Part shown: in pieces, positions 46,357 to 59,400 of the stretch | Position numbering within the stretch: the stretch's first letter is position 1 | Layout: the number at the start of each line of letters is the position of its first letter | Origin: Cyprinodon diabolis | Lineage: Eukaryota > Chordata > Actinopteri > Cyprinodontiformes > Cyprinodontidae | Assembly (NCBI GenBank): GCA_030533445.1 | Contig: CM060062.1 | Span: forward strand, 16,572,164-16,636,163 | DNA: 64,000 nt | Reading direction: 5' to 3' | Translations under genes and position numbers: made by a program | Notes under the pieces: generated by a model | Database searches by the model: none | What the model saw: the letters and a program-made list of their open reading frames with translations, nothing else | Told to the model about the DNA's origin: nothing

Positions 46357-48786
46357 TCAGCTTCTAGCGCCGTCTCCACAGTACACCACCCTGTTCTCCA
46401 CCCTTGATCGCTCAGCTTCAAACACCAGCAAATGGCTGATCAGAGTCTCCTCAGGGCCCGATCGGATCATGGATGGGTCATTGTTCTACAAACAAAACAG
46501 AAAAAATACAGGAAATAATTAGGTCTGCTGTGAAAAATCTAAACTCAAACTTATTCCAAAAGCTGTGTCTTTATATGAAGATCAATAATAAAAGTTAGAC
46601 TCACAGCCACTGCAGAAATAAAAGCGTTGATGAGGTGATAGTCCGCCCCACCGTGCCCGCTCATGCCATAGTGCTTGGCAGCTTCCCAGCTTGCTGTGTG
46701 CTTTGTGGATCTCTGGGTCAGAAAGTCAAACACGCGTATCTCACGGCCGTTATAAGACAACTCCCCCTATGAGGACACAGTTTATTAGGCAGCAGGCAGA
46801 AGAAGAAAAATACCAACAAAAAATCACCATTTATAAGTAGCTTAGAGAATTTAAGTATTGTCTAAATAAAAAATACTTTATTATTCCCTAAGAGGAAATT
46901 GAATGTGTTTCACATTAGAATCAGCAGATACCTTTAAGTTTCTCTACATTTTCCAAAGTTAAATCCATTAACCTGCTTTGTTGGGCATTTCATTCAATAG
47001 TCTAACACCAACAAGTCCACATATATAGAGGTGAGGAAGAACCATACAGTACATGGTTATCAAAAGAAAAACCTTTTTTTTTTTTATTCCACTTCTTGCT
47101 CTACTGCCCTGAATAAAACCAGACAACAAAATGCAATCAGGAGTTTTAGAGACAGAGAGATGTTTAAAGTAGGGTACAGAGATTCAATATCAAGAGATGA
47201 ATGGATTTTAATATGAGACAAAGCTTCAGAATGCAAAGCTTCAAAACGGAGAACAAAGCATCAACCCACCACCCCAACAAACATACTTTCAAAATGTGTT
47301 TTGACAAGACATAATAAATATTAGTGGGGGGCCCCTTTCGGGGTTAAAACCAGACTCTTATCGGGCCATAAAAAAATAAAATCTCCGTTCATCTTTTCTC
47401 ACAGGTAGGTTGGGAGCTGGCTCTATACTAATGATGACCTTCATCTAGATATTTTGGCTGATGTATATCTGGGGGCAGCTTCGGACTGCCCTGTCATTTT
47501 CCATCTACACTTAAGAAGAAATAGGATTTTACAGATTGAAGAAATAGAAAATGAAACCATATGCCAACCGTCACAAGAATGTGCATGACAAGGAAGGGCT
47601 GTATATGTTGCATGCATCATTTAGGTAGCTAACATTGTATTACTTCTTGAGCTCCCTGATTTATTTTCTGTCACAGGTAGGTGCTTCGGCATAAGTGTTG
47701 GGGCCGTTATGATTTAAGGAGGACCGGCCCTCGCACGCTGAAATTAGGACCGGCCCACCTGGTAAATATCGGTATCACAGATTACCAGTCCGAGCCTGTC
47801 TGCTGGCGAAAACGAATCAGACTTCCAACCTGTGTGGACGTGCTGTGAAATTACCACATCGAACGTGATGTGTTGTTGGAGCTCCTTAAGGATTATTTAT
47901 TTTCTGATAAATTATTAATCCTACAGATCTAAGGTTATGTGAATGGGTCTGTTGTTATTTATCTTATTAGACCCTCATTGTCAGTCCGCTTCCTGCGGTG
48001 ATTAATTAGCAGAAGCAGCTGCTGTGTTTGATCTGAATGTTTGGTGAAAGAGTGAGTAGTGAAACTGTTTTTCTACCACCAATTAATGTTTATATTTACA
48101 TTCTTTTGTAAGTCAACTTGGAGATTATTTCAGATATTTTTATTAGTAAAGAAAACACCTTCTGAAACCAGAAAACTCTGTGAGTGCTTTTTATTTTTAA
48201 GTGAGTCGAAAAGCTCCTCCTAAAAACTACTTTCTTTTTTAATTTTTGGTAACTTATTAGCTTGCAAGAGAAGCCGTAACAACTAGAAAAACTTCACTGA
48301 TGACTTGAAGAAAAGCCCAAGGTTGGGGAATCAAGTCGATCAATTATAGATGAACAAAAAAGCAGCCAGCAGGCCGTGAGTAAAATCAGCTGATTGAGTT
48401 TATCAATCAAAATGCCGCTGTGCTGCAGAGAAACAGTTACAGATAGCAAAGTTGTTGATTTTGGACAAGGATTGTGGCAAAGAAGGATGCTTGTTAATTA
48501 ACTTTTTTGGAAATGAAGGGATCTGTGTGATCATTAATAATATCCGACCATGAAACCCTGCCTGCGTCTGAGAACATGTTTAACAAGGATGCAGCTAAAA
48601 AGATGCCGGGTTTGTTTCAGGGAAAATGAATTATTTTTAATTGTTATCTGGGTAGCACACACATCATGAATATGAATTTCTTTAGCAGAGCTCAAATGAG
48701 CAAATTTAATCTAGATTAATTCAAAGATTAAAGTAATATTAATCTAGACTTTTTTTTTTATCATCTATGCCCACCACTAATGTGTT

Positions 48787-48839
<53 letters not shown>

Positions 48840-51800
48840 GTTTGTCTGTTACAAAAAATCCCATTAAACACATCTAGAATTTTGGTTTTAAAAATACTCA
48901 AAGTCAAAGGCATCCGTTAGACATCCGCTGACATGAAAACCATGTTCTATTCAAATAAGAGCGTAAACCTACTCTGCTGCCATATATAGTAGTTTTCCGT
49001 TGGCAGATCTCCTCAGTGAAAGCCACCATAGTGAAGGCTGCCGTCAGGCCCCCTTCAAACTCCATGTTTACCACCTGTAGGAAAAATCACAGATGAACAT
49101 AGAAAAATAAAACAAGTTGTAATTCTGGACACAGTTTAGATTACTGATATTTGAAATTTGCCAAAGTCAATTTTATTAAATTGTATTCATATCAAGCTGC
49201 TTTGTGGAAAAGAGGGCAACATTTTGGGTTTCCTTAGATGGAGAACAATTTAAACCAGATTTTGTTGTACAGAAACGGCTTCTTTTCAGAGTGGGAAGCT
49301 AAAAAATATCAAACATAAAATCAAACCAATGAGATATTTTGTATGTGATGCATCATCACAGTTATGATCTAAATATATATAAAGTCACTCCAAATTATTT
49401 TACACAAACACATCTTCATTTGTTTCTGTTTCAGTGGAAAGAAAACAGAGAGTTCATGTTTTGGATAACAGAATTATATTACAGCAATGGCAAATGATTC
49501 AGTGTGTTTAACTGCAGACAGTCTTTATAGCACAAATCAAATCATTTCCTCACAGATGGGAGATTGTACAATAAACTAAGCCAAAAGTTAATCAGCTAAT
49601 GGAATTCCTAAGATGGGTTGTGATCTTTTATATTTTTATATTTCCCTTAAAGTAAACTTATTACCTCCTGCCAAGGAGGTATTGTTTTTAAGAGATTGTG
49701 TGTGTGTGTGTGTGTGTGTCTGTCTGCTTATGTACAGGATAACTTGAACAGTTATGGAAGGATTTTAATAAAACATTTTATCAGAGCTGTCCCCCATACC
49801 AATAAGCAACCCATTAAATTTTGGTGATGATCCAGATCATAATCTGACAACATGATTTAAAAAAAAGATTTTCTTACATTGTAAGATAGGGATATTTGGT
49901 GTAACAAGCAGTTCCCCACTAAACCAGAGGGTGGCAGCAGTGATTATTGACGGCCTGAGTATGGAGGGGATTTACTAAGGACAAAAACAGGAGACAAATA
50001 TGGCTGAAACAAATATTGGATTCATCGTGATTAATAGATGATTGAAATAATCTTCAACTAATTTAGTGATCGGTTACTGGTTAATTGGAGTTCAGGGACT
50101 GTAAAACATGCCTTCAGCTGACAGAGCAACCCACTTAGAGCAGTAATTATATCAAGATTGTAAAAAATATATAAATAATTTGCATCTAGGATTAAAAATA
50201 AAAAATTTTATTGTATTGTCAGTATGCTACATCCAGAACTCCTCAAGCAGAAAAGTTTGAGCCTCACCTGGTTTTATTTCATAAAAAGTCTTTGAATAGC
50301 CAAAGATTCCTTATATTTATTAATGGATCCTAGATATATCTAGGATAAACTTTTTTTGGCTTGATATATGTTAATCAGATTTTTTATTTTTTTTAATGAC
50401 ATAGTTTTTCTGTATGTGTGAGAATATAAATGTTATAGAGAAATAATGCGTTGTTCAACCTGGTTACTGCAGACATCATTGTCACAATCATAGACGCAGC
50501 GGCCATACGGTCCAATCTTCAGGGCCTCGGTTACTGACTCAATGTCTGGGACGGAGTTTGGACAGATGACCGACACCGGCCAACCAGTGTGACCCTTAAG
50601 AAAATATGGACAGGAGGTCAGGAACTCATGACCCCAATGTTGAAGGGAATGATGCGTAACATTATGTTTACCTTCTTCACACTGTTCAAGTAAATTTTGC
50701 ACGCAGAGTACGGACAGTTTCCTTCAACCGAACAATCGATGCAGCGATCGCCAGCGCCTGTGGGCTGAGGAAAACTATTAAGCCGAGTCTCATCTGTGCA
50801 GCAGAAGTAATCAAAGAACACAGCTGATGCAAAATGTTAAGATCCATCTATCTTCAACAAAAAAGAATCAGAGACGGGACTCAAAACATTTAACATCAGT
50901 AGCAGAGGAAAAATAAAAAAAAATAAAAAGTCCACAAATGTGTCCATAGATAGGCATTTAAAACATATAGCAAAAACTGACATTAATATTTTAGAAAAAC
51001 AGATCAGAAGTAGACTAAAAATACAATTGAAGTTTGTTTTTTTTCCATCATTTTTTAACGTAAACATTTTTTTACAGACATACACAAACATATAAACAGA
51101 GTAGCACTCATAGTGTGGACGCACCTTCTTTTCCTTCCGGAAGTGACTAACAGATCCAAAAGAAGACACTTTTACACACCTGTCAGGTACAAAAGTTAAT
51201 GATTTATTATCAGGATATGCAGCTGAAGATTTAAAGTGTTGTAAATACTGACAATATGACCTCTACAAAAATACTATATACCAGTTACATAAAGTCATGT
51301 TATGACAGGGACAAAAGTGTGTAATCTCTCAGAAACAATTAAGCCATGTTTATCATTGACTACTATAGTTTTTATGGGTACCTGCGGGCTCCAGCCCAGT
51401 GATGTATCAGGTCGATGTCATGGCACGATTTCGCCAGAAGAGCAAAAGAGCTCTCCGCCTCATTCCTCCAGTTACCTCGAACAAACGAGTGAGCAAAGTG
51501 ATAAAACCCAACCTAGAGCAGGAGATTTATCCCATTTCAGATGTTTGGAGGGTTCAGTTAAAGTCAACGTTTGCAAAAAGGTGTACAAAAAATATATAAA
51601 CCAATGAGGCTTTCCATTATGACCAATTTGGTGAGGAGTGATGGGCATTTTTATTCCCTGAACCACTTCTGGTAAACAATGATCAGGAACATTCCACAGT
51701 AGGCAGTCATCCTCACAATTTTGACCTTAACAAACTCATTTAAATCCTGGACAAATTTTCTGTTTCCAGGATCAAATCAGAGTTTTTAATATTCCATCTA

Positions 51801-53554
51801 CTTACATGATGATGAAATCAATCCCCATTATTCCCTCCATGAGCAATTGGTAATAATGTAAGGCCTCATCCATGTTTATCCCATATATCTTATTTTAAAA
51901 TGTTTTTTTTTATTCAATTTAATCAAAAGATAACAGTGATTATGTTTAAATAAAAAAATAAGTCTTTGACCCAAAAATACATCTTTATTCAAATTATTGT
52001 GTTCCTGTGCAACATGGAAAATAGAAATTTTATTTATCAAAAAATAAAAACTGGCAAAACAATTTAGCAGAGTTTGCAAATTTAGATCTGATCTTTACAT
52101 CATAGTAATAATAATAATAATACATTTATTTTATACTGCACTTTCCATGAAAACATCTCAAAGTGCTACAGGTAAAAAGAGAGAAAAAAATTAAGAACCC
52201 CAGTTCAAATAAAGTATAAAGCTAACTCTCAAATATCCCTACAGCTTCCATTAGAAACATTTTGTAAAAGTGCTTGGACATGAAAGCTTGGGAATATTTC
52301 TAAATATTATGTGATTTGATCGCATTTACCGGCTCAAGGTGCTGTATATGGATGACATCGCCAATCGCTCCAGCATCTATGAGCACCTAGAAATAGATCA
52401 AAGTCGTTCAAAAACTCTCTTAAACTTCCATTAGTAATACATAGTGCATGAAACTTTGAAAAAATAAAATAAAATCTAAACAATATAACTATTTCCACCA
52501 CATATTTTACATATATGTCATATATTTACTGCCTTTTTTAAGAAAACTTGTGTAAAAAATGTAAACCAATGCATATACAATTAAATGTGTTCACTAACAT
52601 ACCTTGATCTCATGAATAAGTGGATCATATCGGAGAACATGACCCACAGAGAGCATCACACCAGCCTGAGTGCAGGCCTCCACTATCGCTCTACATTCCT
52701 CCGCTGATGTCTTCAGTTATGCAGTGACAGCAATGCCATAGAAAAGTAGAATCAAAGCATACATGTATTACATTACAAAAAACTGTAATAAACAAAAAAA
52801 TATATAAATAAAAAAAAAGTAGGTGCAATTTTTATTTTGGGGGTTTATTGGCAGAAAAACACTTACTGCCATTGGTTTTTCTAGAAGAATGTGGTAGCCC
52901 TTCTTTGCAAAAGCAACTGCAGGATCCTAGGAAACATATCATGTTTTTTAATAATATGCAATAGAAGACATGTTTTGCTATAAACAGACATAAACATATG
53001 TAGACCTTATGAATGCGATCTGGGGTGCAAATCAACACAGCATCTGCAAACTTCTCAAGTTCAGCTATGCTTTGCCAGTCTATTTAAAAGAAAGAAACAA
53101 CAGTTAAGTTCAGATTTATAATTAAAAAAAAGAAAGAAAAAAAAGCTTAAATTTGCTTTTATAAATTCTCACCTTCAAATATGTTTTGATCCTCAATTTT
53201 GTGTTGCTTTTGCAGTTTGGTGCGTGCAAACTTTCTGGGATCAGCTACAGCAACAACCTAAGAATTTCAATATGGACAAAATTCATAATTATGTTTAGTT
53301 ATGAATATAGATATCTTTATAAAAGCATTTAATATAAGCAGGTTACTTACACAAGTAACATTTCTATATCAGTCTTCCTTTTTAGAGGCTTTTTTCTGGA
53401 GTTAGTTTTTGTAATCACCAAAACAAAACATCTAGTGAAAGTAATGGGAACCTTTCCTCACCTTCATGCGTTTAGGATGAATAGTAGCAAACTGGGCGTA
53501 GCCCGCCCCTCGACAACCAGCCCCCACAACGATCACACGGACAGGTGAAGTCAT
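46357..53554 (-). CDS. Gfo/Idh/MocA-family NAD(P)-dependent oxidoreductase (complete, 13 coding exons)
   Basis: Exons: 53462-53554, 53173-53257, 53006-53079, 52867-52926, 52603-52710, 52330-52386, 51382-51512, 51125-51179, 50672-50764, 50460-50594, 48973-49074, 46605-46766, 46357-46485. Phase closes over 1,284 bases (427 aa). An N-terminal Rossmann fold has GAGCRG at residues 11-16; the family's catalytic EKP is at 100-102 (HILLEKPMA), and HDID at 190-193 lies in the active-site helix. A cysteine cluster follows: C229, C232, C238, C243 (CX2CX5CX4C), then C285, C289, C294. The family reduces or oxidises sugar-like substrates; the substrate here is unknown. It is not GFOD1/2 and I recall no clear mammalian orthologue. 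ATG 53554 fits the family best; an in-frame ATG at 53629 would add 25 residues. Two donors are weak (GTCTAC after exon 3, GTTGAA after exon 10). Exon 5's acceptor has a poor pyrimidine tract. Confidence 0.88.
48793..48835. repeat. (TA)n microsatellite in oxidoreductase intron 11
   Basis: Pure TA array of about 43 bases inside the intron between exons 11 and 12. Confidence 0.95.
49697..49719. repeat. (TG)n microsatellite
   Basis: TG dinucleotide run of about 23 bases in oxidoreductase intron 10. Shorter TG runs occur at 46030-46045 and 60583-60600. Confidence 0.9.
50002..50100. repeat. Partial hAT-like MITE
   Basis: GGCTGAAACAAATATTGGAT followed by ATCGTGATTAATAGATGATTG is the same kind of sequence as the MITE at 45724-45942, reverse-oriented and truncated. 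Confidence 0.45.
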
Positions 53555-53629
53555 TTTGGACTCCTGTGACCTTTTGACACAAAGAAAACTTTCTAGACCC
53601 TCCTTCCACTTTGGCTCAGTCTCATTCAT

Positions 53630-54080
53630 ATGCTGTCAAATCAGATCTGGCGGGGGGCCAGGGGTTGCCATGGCCACCCTTAGCCAATCATTGGCCACCC
53701 CTACCATTTTTTCCCTCTAATACAGACGGTGGCAACAGTAATACTTTCAAGTGGAATATTCAAAACATTTACATTTTTTTGTGGTTAATTATACACATCA
53801 ATATACTAACATCAACGATGTTCACCCTTCTTCCTTACCTACTACACTGTAATGTAAAACTCAATCCACCTGTATATAAGCCATCCTGATTGTACATATG
53901 TCATCTCAAATCTCTGTGTTACTCCCTTGTATTTTTTTTTTTTTTTAGTTAATTTTTATTCCTAATGCACCTTTTCCTCCTTGTTTGCACCTTCTTTAAT
54001 TACTATGGCAATATGTGACCAGTGAATTTCTCCGCTGTGAGATCAATAAAGCCCACCTAATCTAATTTAATCTAATCTAA
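53630..54080. repeat. LINE-like 3' tail
   Basis: Upstream of the oxidoreductase start. The part from about 53880 ends GTGAATTTCTCCGCTGTGAG, ATCAATAAAGCCCACC and then TAATC/TCTAA short repeats. That ending is typical of 3' tails of teleost non-LTR elements (compare CCCCACTGTGGGATCAATAAAG). No coding part is present. Confidence 0.5.
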
Positions 54081-54360
54081 GTACAGAATTCATGCTCTTT
54101 TCAGAACTAGATTTAGTGTTTTATGGGCTAAAGAGAAAATTATGTGTCTCTACAAGTCATCTAGGAATCTTCAGTGAAATCATAGATAAATAACTATTTT
54201 AATAAAAACTTATTAAATAATCAATTTATGTCGATATTAGTCTTTGTAAATATCCATTTTCAATCCATGCTTTCTAGATAAAAGGTATTATGGATAAAAT
54301 TCTTTCAGGTGTGAGTTCTAGGGGGGAAATTATTTTCCAATGTCACTTAATTTTAGTTTT

Positions 54361-54915
54361 GGCCTTTAATCAATTTCTAGCAGGGCGTTTTGACCAGCCG
54401 ACCGTTTTGACCAGCCGACTTGCTAGAAACTGATTAAAGCCCAAATACTGTCATTCAAAGGGGATATCTGCCCAAATATGACTTTATTTCATTCAGAAGC
54501 ATCTTATTTTAAATAGAACAAGTCCTTTTTAGGCAAAAATCACCTTTCTTCAACCACATTTGGCCTTTAATCAATTTCTAGCAGGGCGTTTTGACCAGCC
54601 GACTTGCTAGAAACTGATTAAAGCCCAAATACTGTCATTCAAAGGGGATATCTGCCCAAATATGACTTGATTTCATTCAGAAGCATCTTATTTTAAATAG
54701 AACAAGTCCTTTTTAGGCAAAAATCTCCTTTCTTCAACCACATTTGGCCTTTAATCAATTTCTAGCAGGGCGTTTTGACCAGCCGACTTGCTAGAAACTG
54801 ATTAAAGCCCTAAAAAGGACTTGTTCTATTTAAAATAAGATGCTTCTGGATGACATCAAGTCATATTTGGGCAGATATCCCCTTTGAATGACAGTATTTG
54901 GGCTTTAATACATTT
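54361..54915. repeat. Compound direct and inverted repeat array
   Basis: Three direct copies start at 54361, 54562 and 54746 with GGCCTTTAATCAATTTCTAG. Each copy begins with a hairpin (TAATCAATTTCTAGCAGG against TTGCTAGAAACTGATTAAAG), then the blocks CAAATACTGTCATTCAAAGG and AGCATCTTATTTTAAATAGA. From about 54812 the third copy is followed by an inverted half copy. A 17-base unit (CGTTTTGACCAGCCGAC) is doubled in the first copy. Weaker related sequence continues to about 55095. Confidence 0.85.
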
Positions 54916-55338
54916 TTTGCAAGTCAAAATGGCTATTTTGTGTTGTAATGGAAAAGAGTTCCAAGCTGTTTTGTGAGCTCAGATCTTTAAATCATGCATC
55001 TCCTGAAGAAAATCTAGTCATATTTAGGTAGAAATAACCTTTGAGTGACTATACTGTGCCTTCAATCAATTTTTGACAGGTGAAAACCGATTGAAAACTG
55101 CAAAACACATAGAAACATGGGAAACTCGTGCTATATACGGCCAGATCAGATAAAAACAATGCAGAGTCACGAGGATCGTTGCAAAAGTTATCATATCTTT
55201 ATTGAAAACCCTCCAGTAAATCATATTTATTGTAGTGTAGTCTCCAATGTCAGGGCTACACAAAGTCATCAGACCGAGTATAGAAACATGTCTATAGCTT
55301 AACTGCCGTTATGTGACAAACGTTAAGCTTTCGAATCT

Positions 55339-55382
55339 TTAATTAGGCCTATATTATAATTTAATTAGGCCTATATTATAAT
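55339..55382. repeat. 22-bp tandem duplication
   Basis: TTAATTAGGCCTATATTATA plus AT occurs twice in direct succession. Confidence 0.9.
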
Positions 55383-56486
55383 GCAACTGTGTGTATCTGC
55401 ATGTCATGACCGTTTAATCCAGAGAAAAGCAGGTTTACGCTATCGCTCAGCGGGCTGCGGTCCGCGCTCCCGCGAGCGCAATCAGATTCTCGCAGACATT
55501 CACTTTTTCGCACAACACCGGGATTTTCTTATATATTTGTTCTCTTTACCTGTTTTGTCCCATAAACCTGTCAGGTCCTGCGGGAGTTCAATCGCTTTGA
55601 TCCACTTTTACCGAAAAAAGGTGGATAAATGGAAACATAAATGCAAAATTCAACTCCTTTGTCCACACCTAAGCAGAAGGAATCACCCCAACAGTTTATT
55701 TCCTGACGCCACTTACGCTTTTCATTGGACACATCTGATGCATTCACGGCACACGGGAAACTACAAAGCCTCACGTTTACAGTCAAAATACGAATAAAAA
55801 GGTCCTTATTGTGTTGAATTAAACGAATTTAAATACATATAACGTCACGACACCTGTCAATATAACCTTAAGGATGGGGAGCAATTCGTTGACGCATGTC
55901 ACCTGGTCTTAATTTGGCTGATGCTTGATGTAATCACTTTCTTAGACTCTAATCCAAAATGAAATCTTAAAAAAAAAAAACGAACTTTACTTTTATCTTA
56001 TAACGATAGTGTTTTTAAAAAAAGTTAGTTTTATCCTTTTAAAACACACACAAAAAAAGAGTTTCACGCTCCCAACATTCCCAGAACCACAAACGCAACT
56101 CGAACGACCTCGGTAGGTTCGGCAAAGCCTCGGGTACACTTCACTCCAGTAGATGGCGGTAATGCGCATCAGTAAGTTGCTTGCCAACTGGCATAAAAAA
56201 GAAGAAGAAGAAACTTGCATCCTCGACAAACGCAAACGTCTCTCTATCTGGTCACGTGACTGAGACCATAGCATGACCTCAGCTTTTGGCTAGTCGATAG
56301 CAGCAGATACATCTATTTAAAAGCTAAATTATGTCGTTTTGATTTCTCCCAAATACATTTTCTTCTATTTTATGCCCTGGTAAACACTAGTGTGTCCAGT
56401 AAATATAGCGGAGTTGCTTCTTTCATATTTTTAAGACATATTCTCGAGCTAGCTTACCGAGGTTTAGCACGTTAGCTAACATCAAC
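55383..56486. other. taf10 upstream region
   Basis: The first 400 bases include a GC-richer part (about 55440-55490) in which an open frame is present but resembles no known protein. A short dispersed teleost motif (AGTAGATGGCGGTAATGCGC ... AAGAAGAAGAAGAA) lies at about 56150-56212. The taf10 promoter, with a CACGTG box, occupies the rest. Confidence 0.45.
56251..56260. promoter_or_regulatory. GTCACGTGAC palindrome, E-box in the taf10 promoter
   Basis: A perfect palindrome with the CACGTG core bound by USF, MYC/MAX or TFE-type bHLH factors, about 230 bases upstream of the taf10 ATG. Binding is inferred. Confidence 0.5.
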
Positions 56487-59400
56487 ATGAATATTGACAA
56501 CGTAAATCAGTCTGTTACAACTGGAGTTCCTGCTACAACCTCTTCAACTTCAAGTAACTGCATCGCAAATGACAACGCTACGACAAACGCCAGCAGCATC
56601 CCTTCAGTGACAAGTAATTGTAACGTTTTGTAACTTCGGCTAATGTGTGTTGTTTTTCTCTGTTTGCTAATATCTGCATCAGCTGTGGAGTCTTTTTAGC
56701 ATTTACATAAGTTAGTGTGAACTTCTGCTTTATAAACAATTTAATTTCTGCTTTACCGTCGCCCGGTTAGTTTAAAAGTTTGTGCAAAAAAAAAAAGTCG
56801 TTTACACTGTTAAAGTTTTCAAGTTAAACGATATTCAGGTTTCTTTGCAAGTAAAAATTATAGATTTAGTCTACCCTGTAGATGATATTGATCTATGTCT
56901 TGATAAGAGCCATTTCATTGAAATAAAAACATTTTAATTGTATTTTGTTTAGAATGATTCATAATCTTGAAAGCTCACACTGTAATTTTTAAACTTTAAC
57001 ATAATCTATTCCATTCATCTCAAAGGGAAAATAGGGGGTTGTGACAGCTATGTTTGATTTGTTAAAACCAATTCTTCCTTGGATTTCAGAGGATTTTTTT
57101 ATCTTCTAGCCAGGCTCTTTTAGAGGAGTAAAAAAGGCTTTCAGTTTTCTTATTTTTCTAAAGAAAGATTTCACAAAACACAATCTGTGTTGTGAAAAAT
57201 CTGTCACTAGTTTTGAAAAATGTCCAGATTTCACGACAAAAAAGGATAGTTGTGCTCCTTTGAGATTGCTCTTTTTGCTTTTAACAAATGAAAGCATCAT
57301 ACATTTGATTTCAATTTATGTTTTTTTAGGGAAAAAAGGGAGGGAAGAAAAACTTTTCCATTAAATAAGCTTAAACTTGTTTTTTTAATTTTAACCATTT
57401 ATGCGGTTTTAAATTTCCAACCAAGGCTTATGTATTTCAGCTACAAATACGTAATTGAACTTGTCTTATAAATTGAAATCAATAAATTTGATTTAACTTC
57501 TCCATCTTTTTGCAGTGTGCATTTACAGAGTATGGTAAAAAGTACATTTACAAGAAACATGTGTGCATCAAGACAAAAAATTCACTGAATTTATATTTTA
57601 CAGCACATATCAGTCTTTATAAATAAATTCACACATATATGTATGCACATATGTGGAAATGTGTGAAACTGGTAAAAAAGAAACATAAAAAATTGAGCAA
57701 ACTGATAGTTGTATTAACAGAGGCAACGCATTAATGTATTGAGAAAAAAAAAAGACTAATTCTTATCCTCTTGAACATGTTCAGATCACTTTAGCAAAAT
57801 GCAAATAAAAGATTAATTCAACCCCTATAATTTCCAGCTGGAGCCTCAGCACCTGCAGTGACACCTTCCGCAGACTCATCAGTTTCCAATGGGGTTTATC
57901 TTCCAAGTGGAATCACAAATGGAGACATAAGACCTGCCATCTCTACCACACCTCTAGCGGATTTCCTCATGCAGCTGGAAGATTACACTCCAACAGTAAG
58001 ACAGCCCGCATTTAACATGAAGAAATCATATCTGAATAAGCATTGTCATAAAGTAGTTAACTCTGAGGGTGATTATTAAAGGAATAGTACACCCTAAACA
58101 TGATTAGCCTTCATTTTCTACTCACCCCCATGCTGAACAACACTCTGGAGTACTTTTTTGATATCTCAAATGCATCTGGAGATCTGGGAGGCTTCTTGCT
58201 GTCTGCTGACATTCAAATAATGGAGGTCCATGGCGCCCGAGGCAGAAAGGTCCATAAAAGTCCACAAAAAACGTGTCAATATTCCTCCATACTGCTCGTC
58301 CAATGTATTCCAAGTGTCCTGAGTGGGTAGCTTCCATAATTTACTCGAAACGAAGTCATTTAGAATGTTTTTAGAGCATAAACAGTAGTGTATAGGATTT
58401 CCTAAAAGCGCGCGCCTGCGAGTTCACGAGCCTACGGAAACTGCGGCAGACCAAACTAGATGAAAGTGTGCATTCAGCTCGGCAAAGAACTCATGCTCTT
58501 CCTCAACACTGAAGTCCTCAGACATTTTTCTTTCGTTGTTTCTTTCTTTGCACAGGTAAACAGCACATTTCTTCTTCTACGCTTGCATTATCAAGAGCAG
58601 ACGCTGAATGCGCACTTTCATCTGGTTTGGTCTGCCGCAGTTTCCGTAGGCTCGTGAACTCGCAGGCGTGCGCTTTTAGGAAATCCTATACACTACTGTT
58701 TATGCTCTAAAAACATTCTAAATGACTTCGTTTCGAGTAAATTATGGAAGCTACCCACTCAGGACACTTGGAATACATTGGACGAGCAGTATGGAGGAAT
58801 ATTGACACGTTTTTTGTGGACTTTTATGGACCTTTCTGCCTCGGGCACCATAGACCTCCATTATTTGAATGTCAGCAGACAGCAAGAAGCCTCCCAGATC
58901 TCCAGATGCATTTGAGATATCAAAAAAGTACTCCAGAGTGTTGTTCAGCATGGGGGTGAGTAGAAAATGAAGGCTAATCATGTTTTGGGTGTACTATTCC
59001 TTTAAGGTCTAAATAATAGTATAGAGGTGTAGTGGTTATTATTCATGCTCCCTGTAAGAATAGGCCTCCTGTGAACGCTGAAAATATTTTGATTTATACT
59101 AGTGCATATATTTAATCTGGATTTTTTGCATTTGCTTTCAGATTCCTGATGCTGTTACAGGCTATTACCTCAACAGAGCAGGCTTTGAGGCTTCTGATCC
59201 AAGAATGTAAGTTCAATTCAGAAGTATTACCTTCAGAAATTTGGCTTTTCCAGCTTGTGTTGTTAGTAGTTTGTTTTCTGGCTGTAAAAAAGTGTAAATA
59301 AAAATACATTTTGGGATTTAAGACTTGCTGTTGGGGAAAAAAATAGTCTTATTTAAGAGTTGTAGATTTTACATGGCTATTCTGCAATTAAAGTAAAACC

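Noticed and set aside
55381..55797. 138-codon frame upstream of taf10
   Set aside because: No recognisable domain, and it lies in a region expected to be promoter or 5' flank; kept only as a note on base composition.
58100..58981. Mirror-image 71-76 codon frames in the taf10 intron
   Set aside because: They lie in the two arms of the foldback repeat and resemble no protein.
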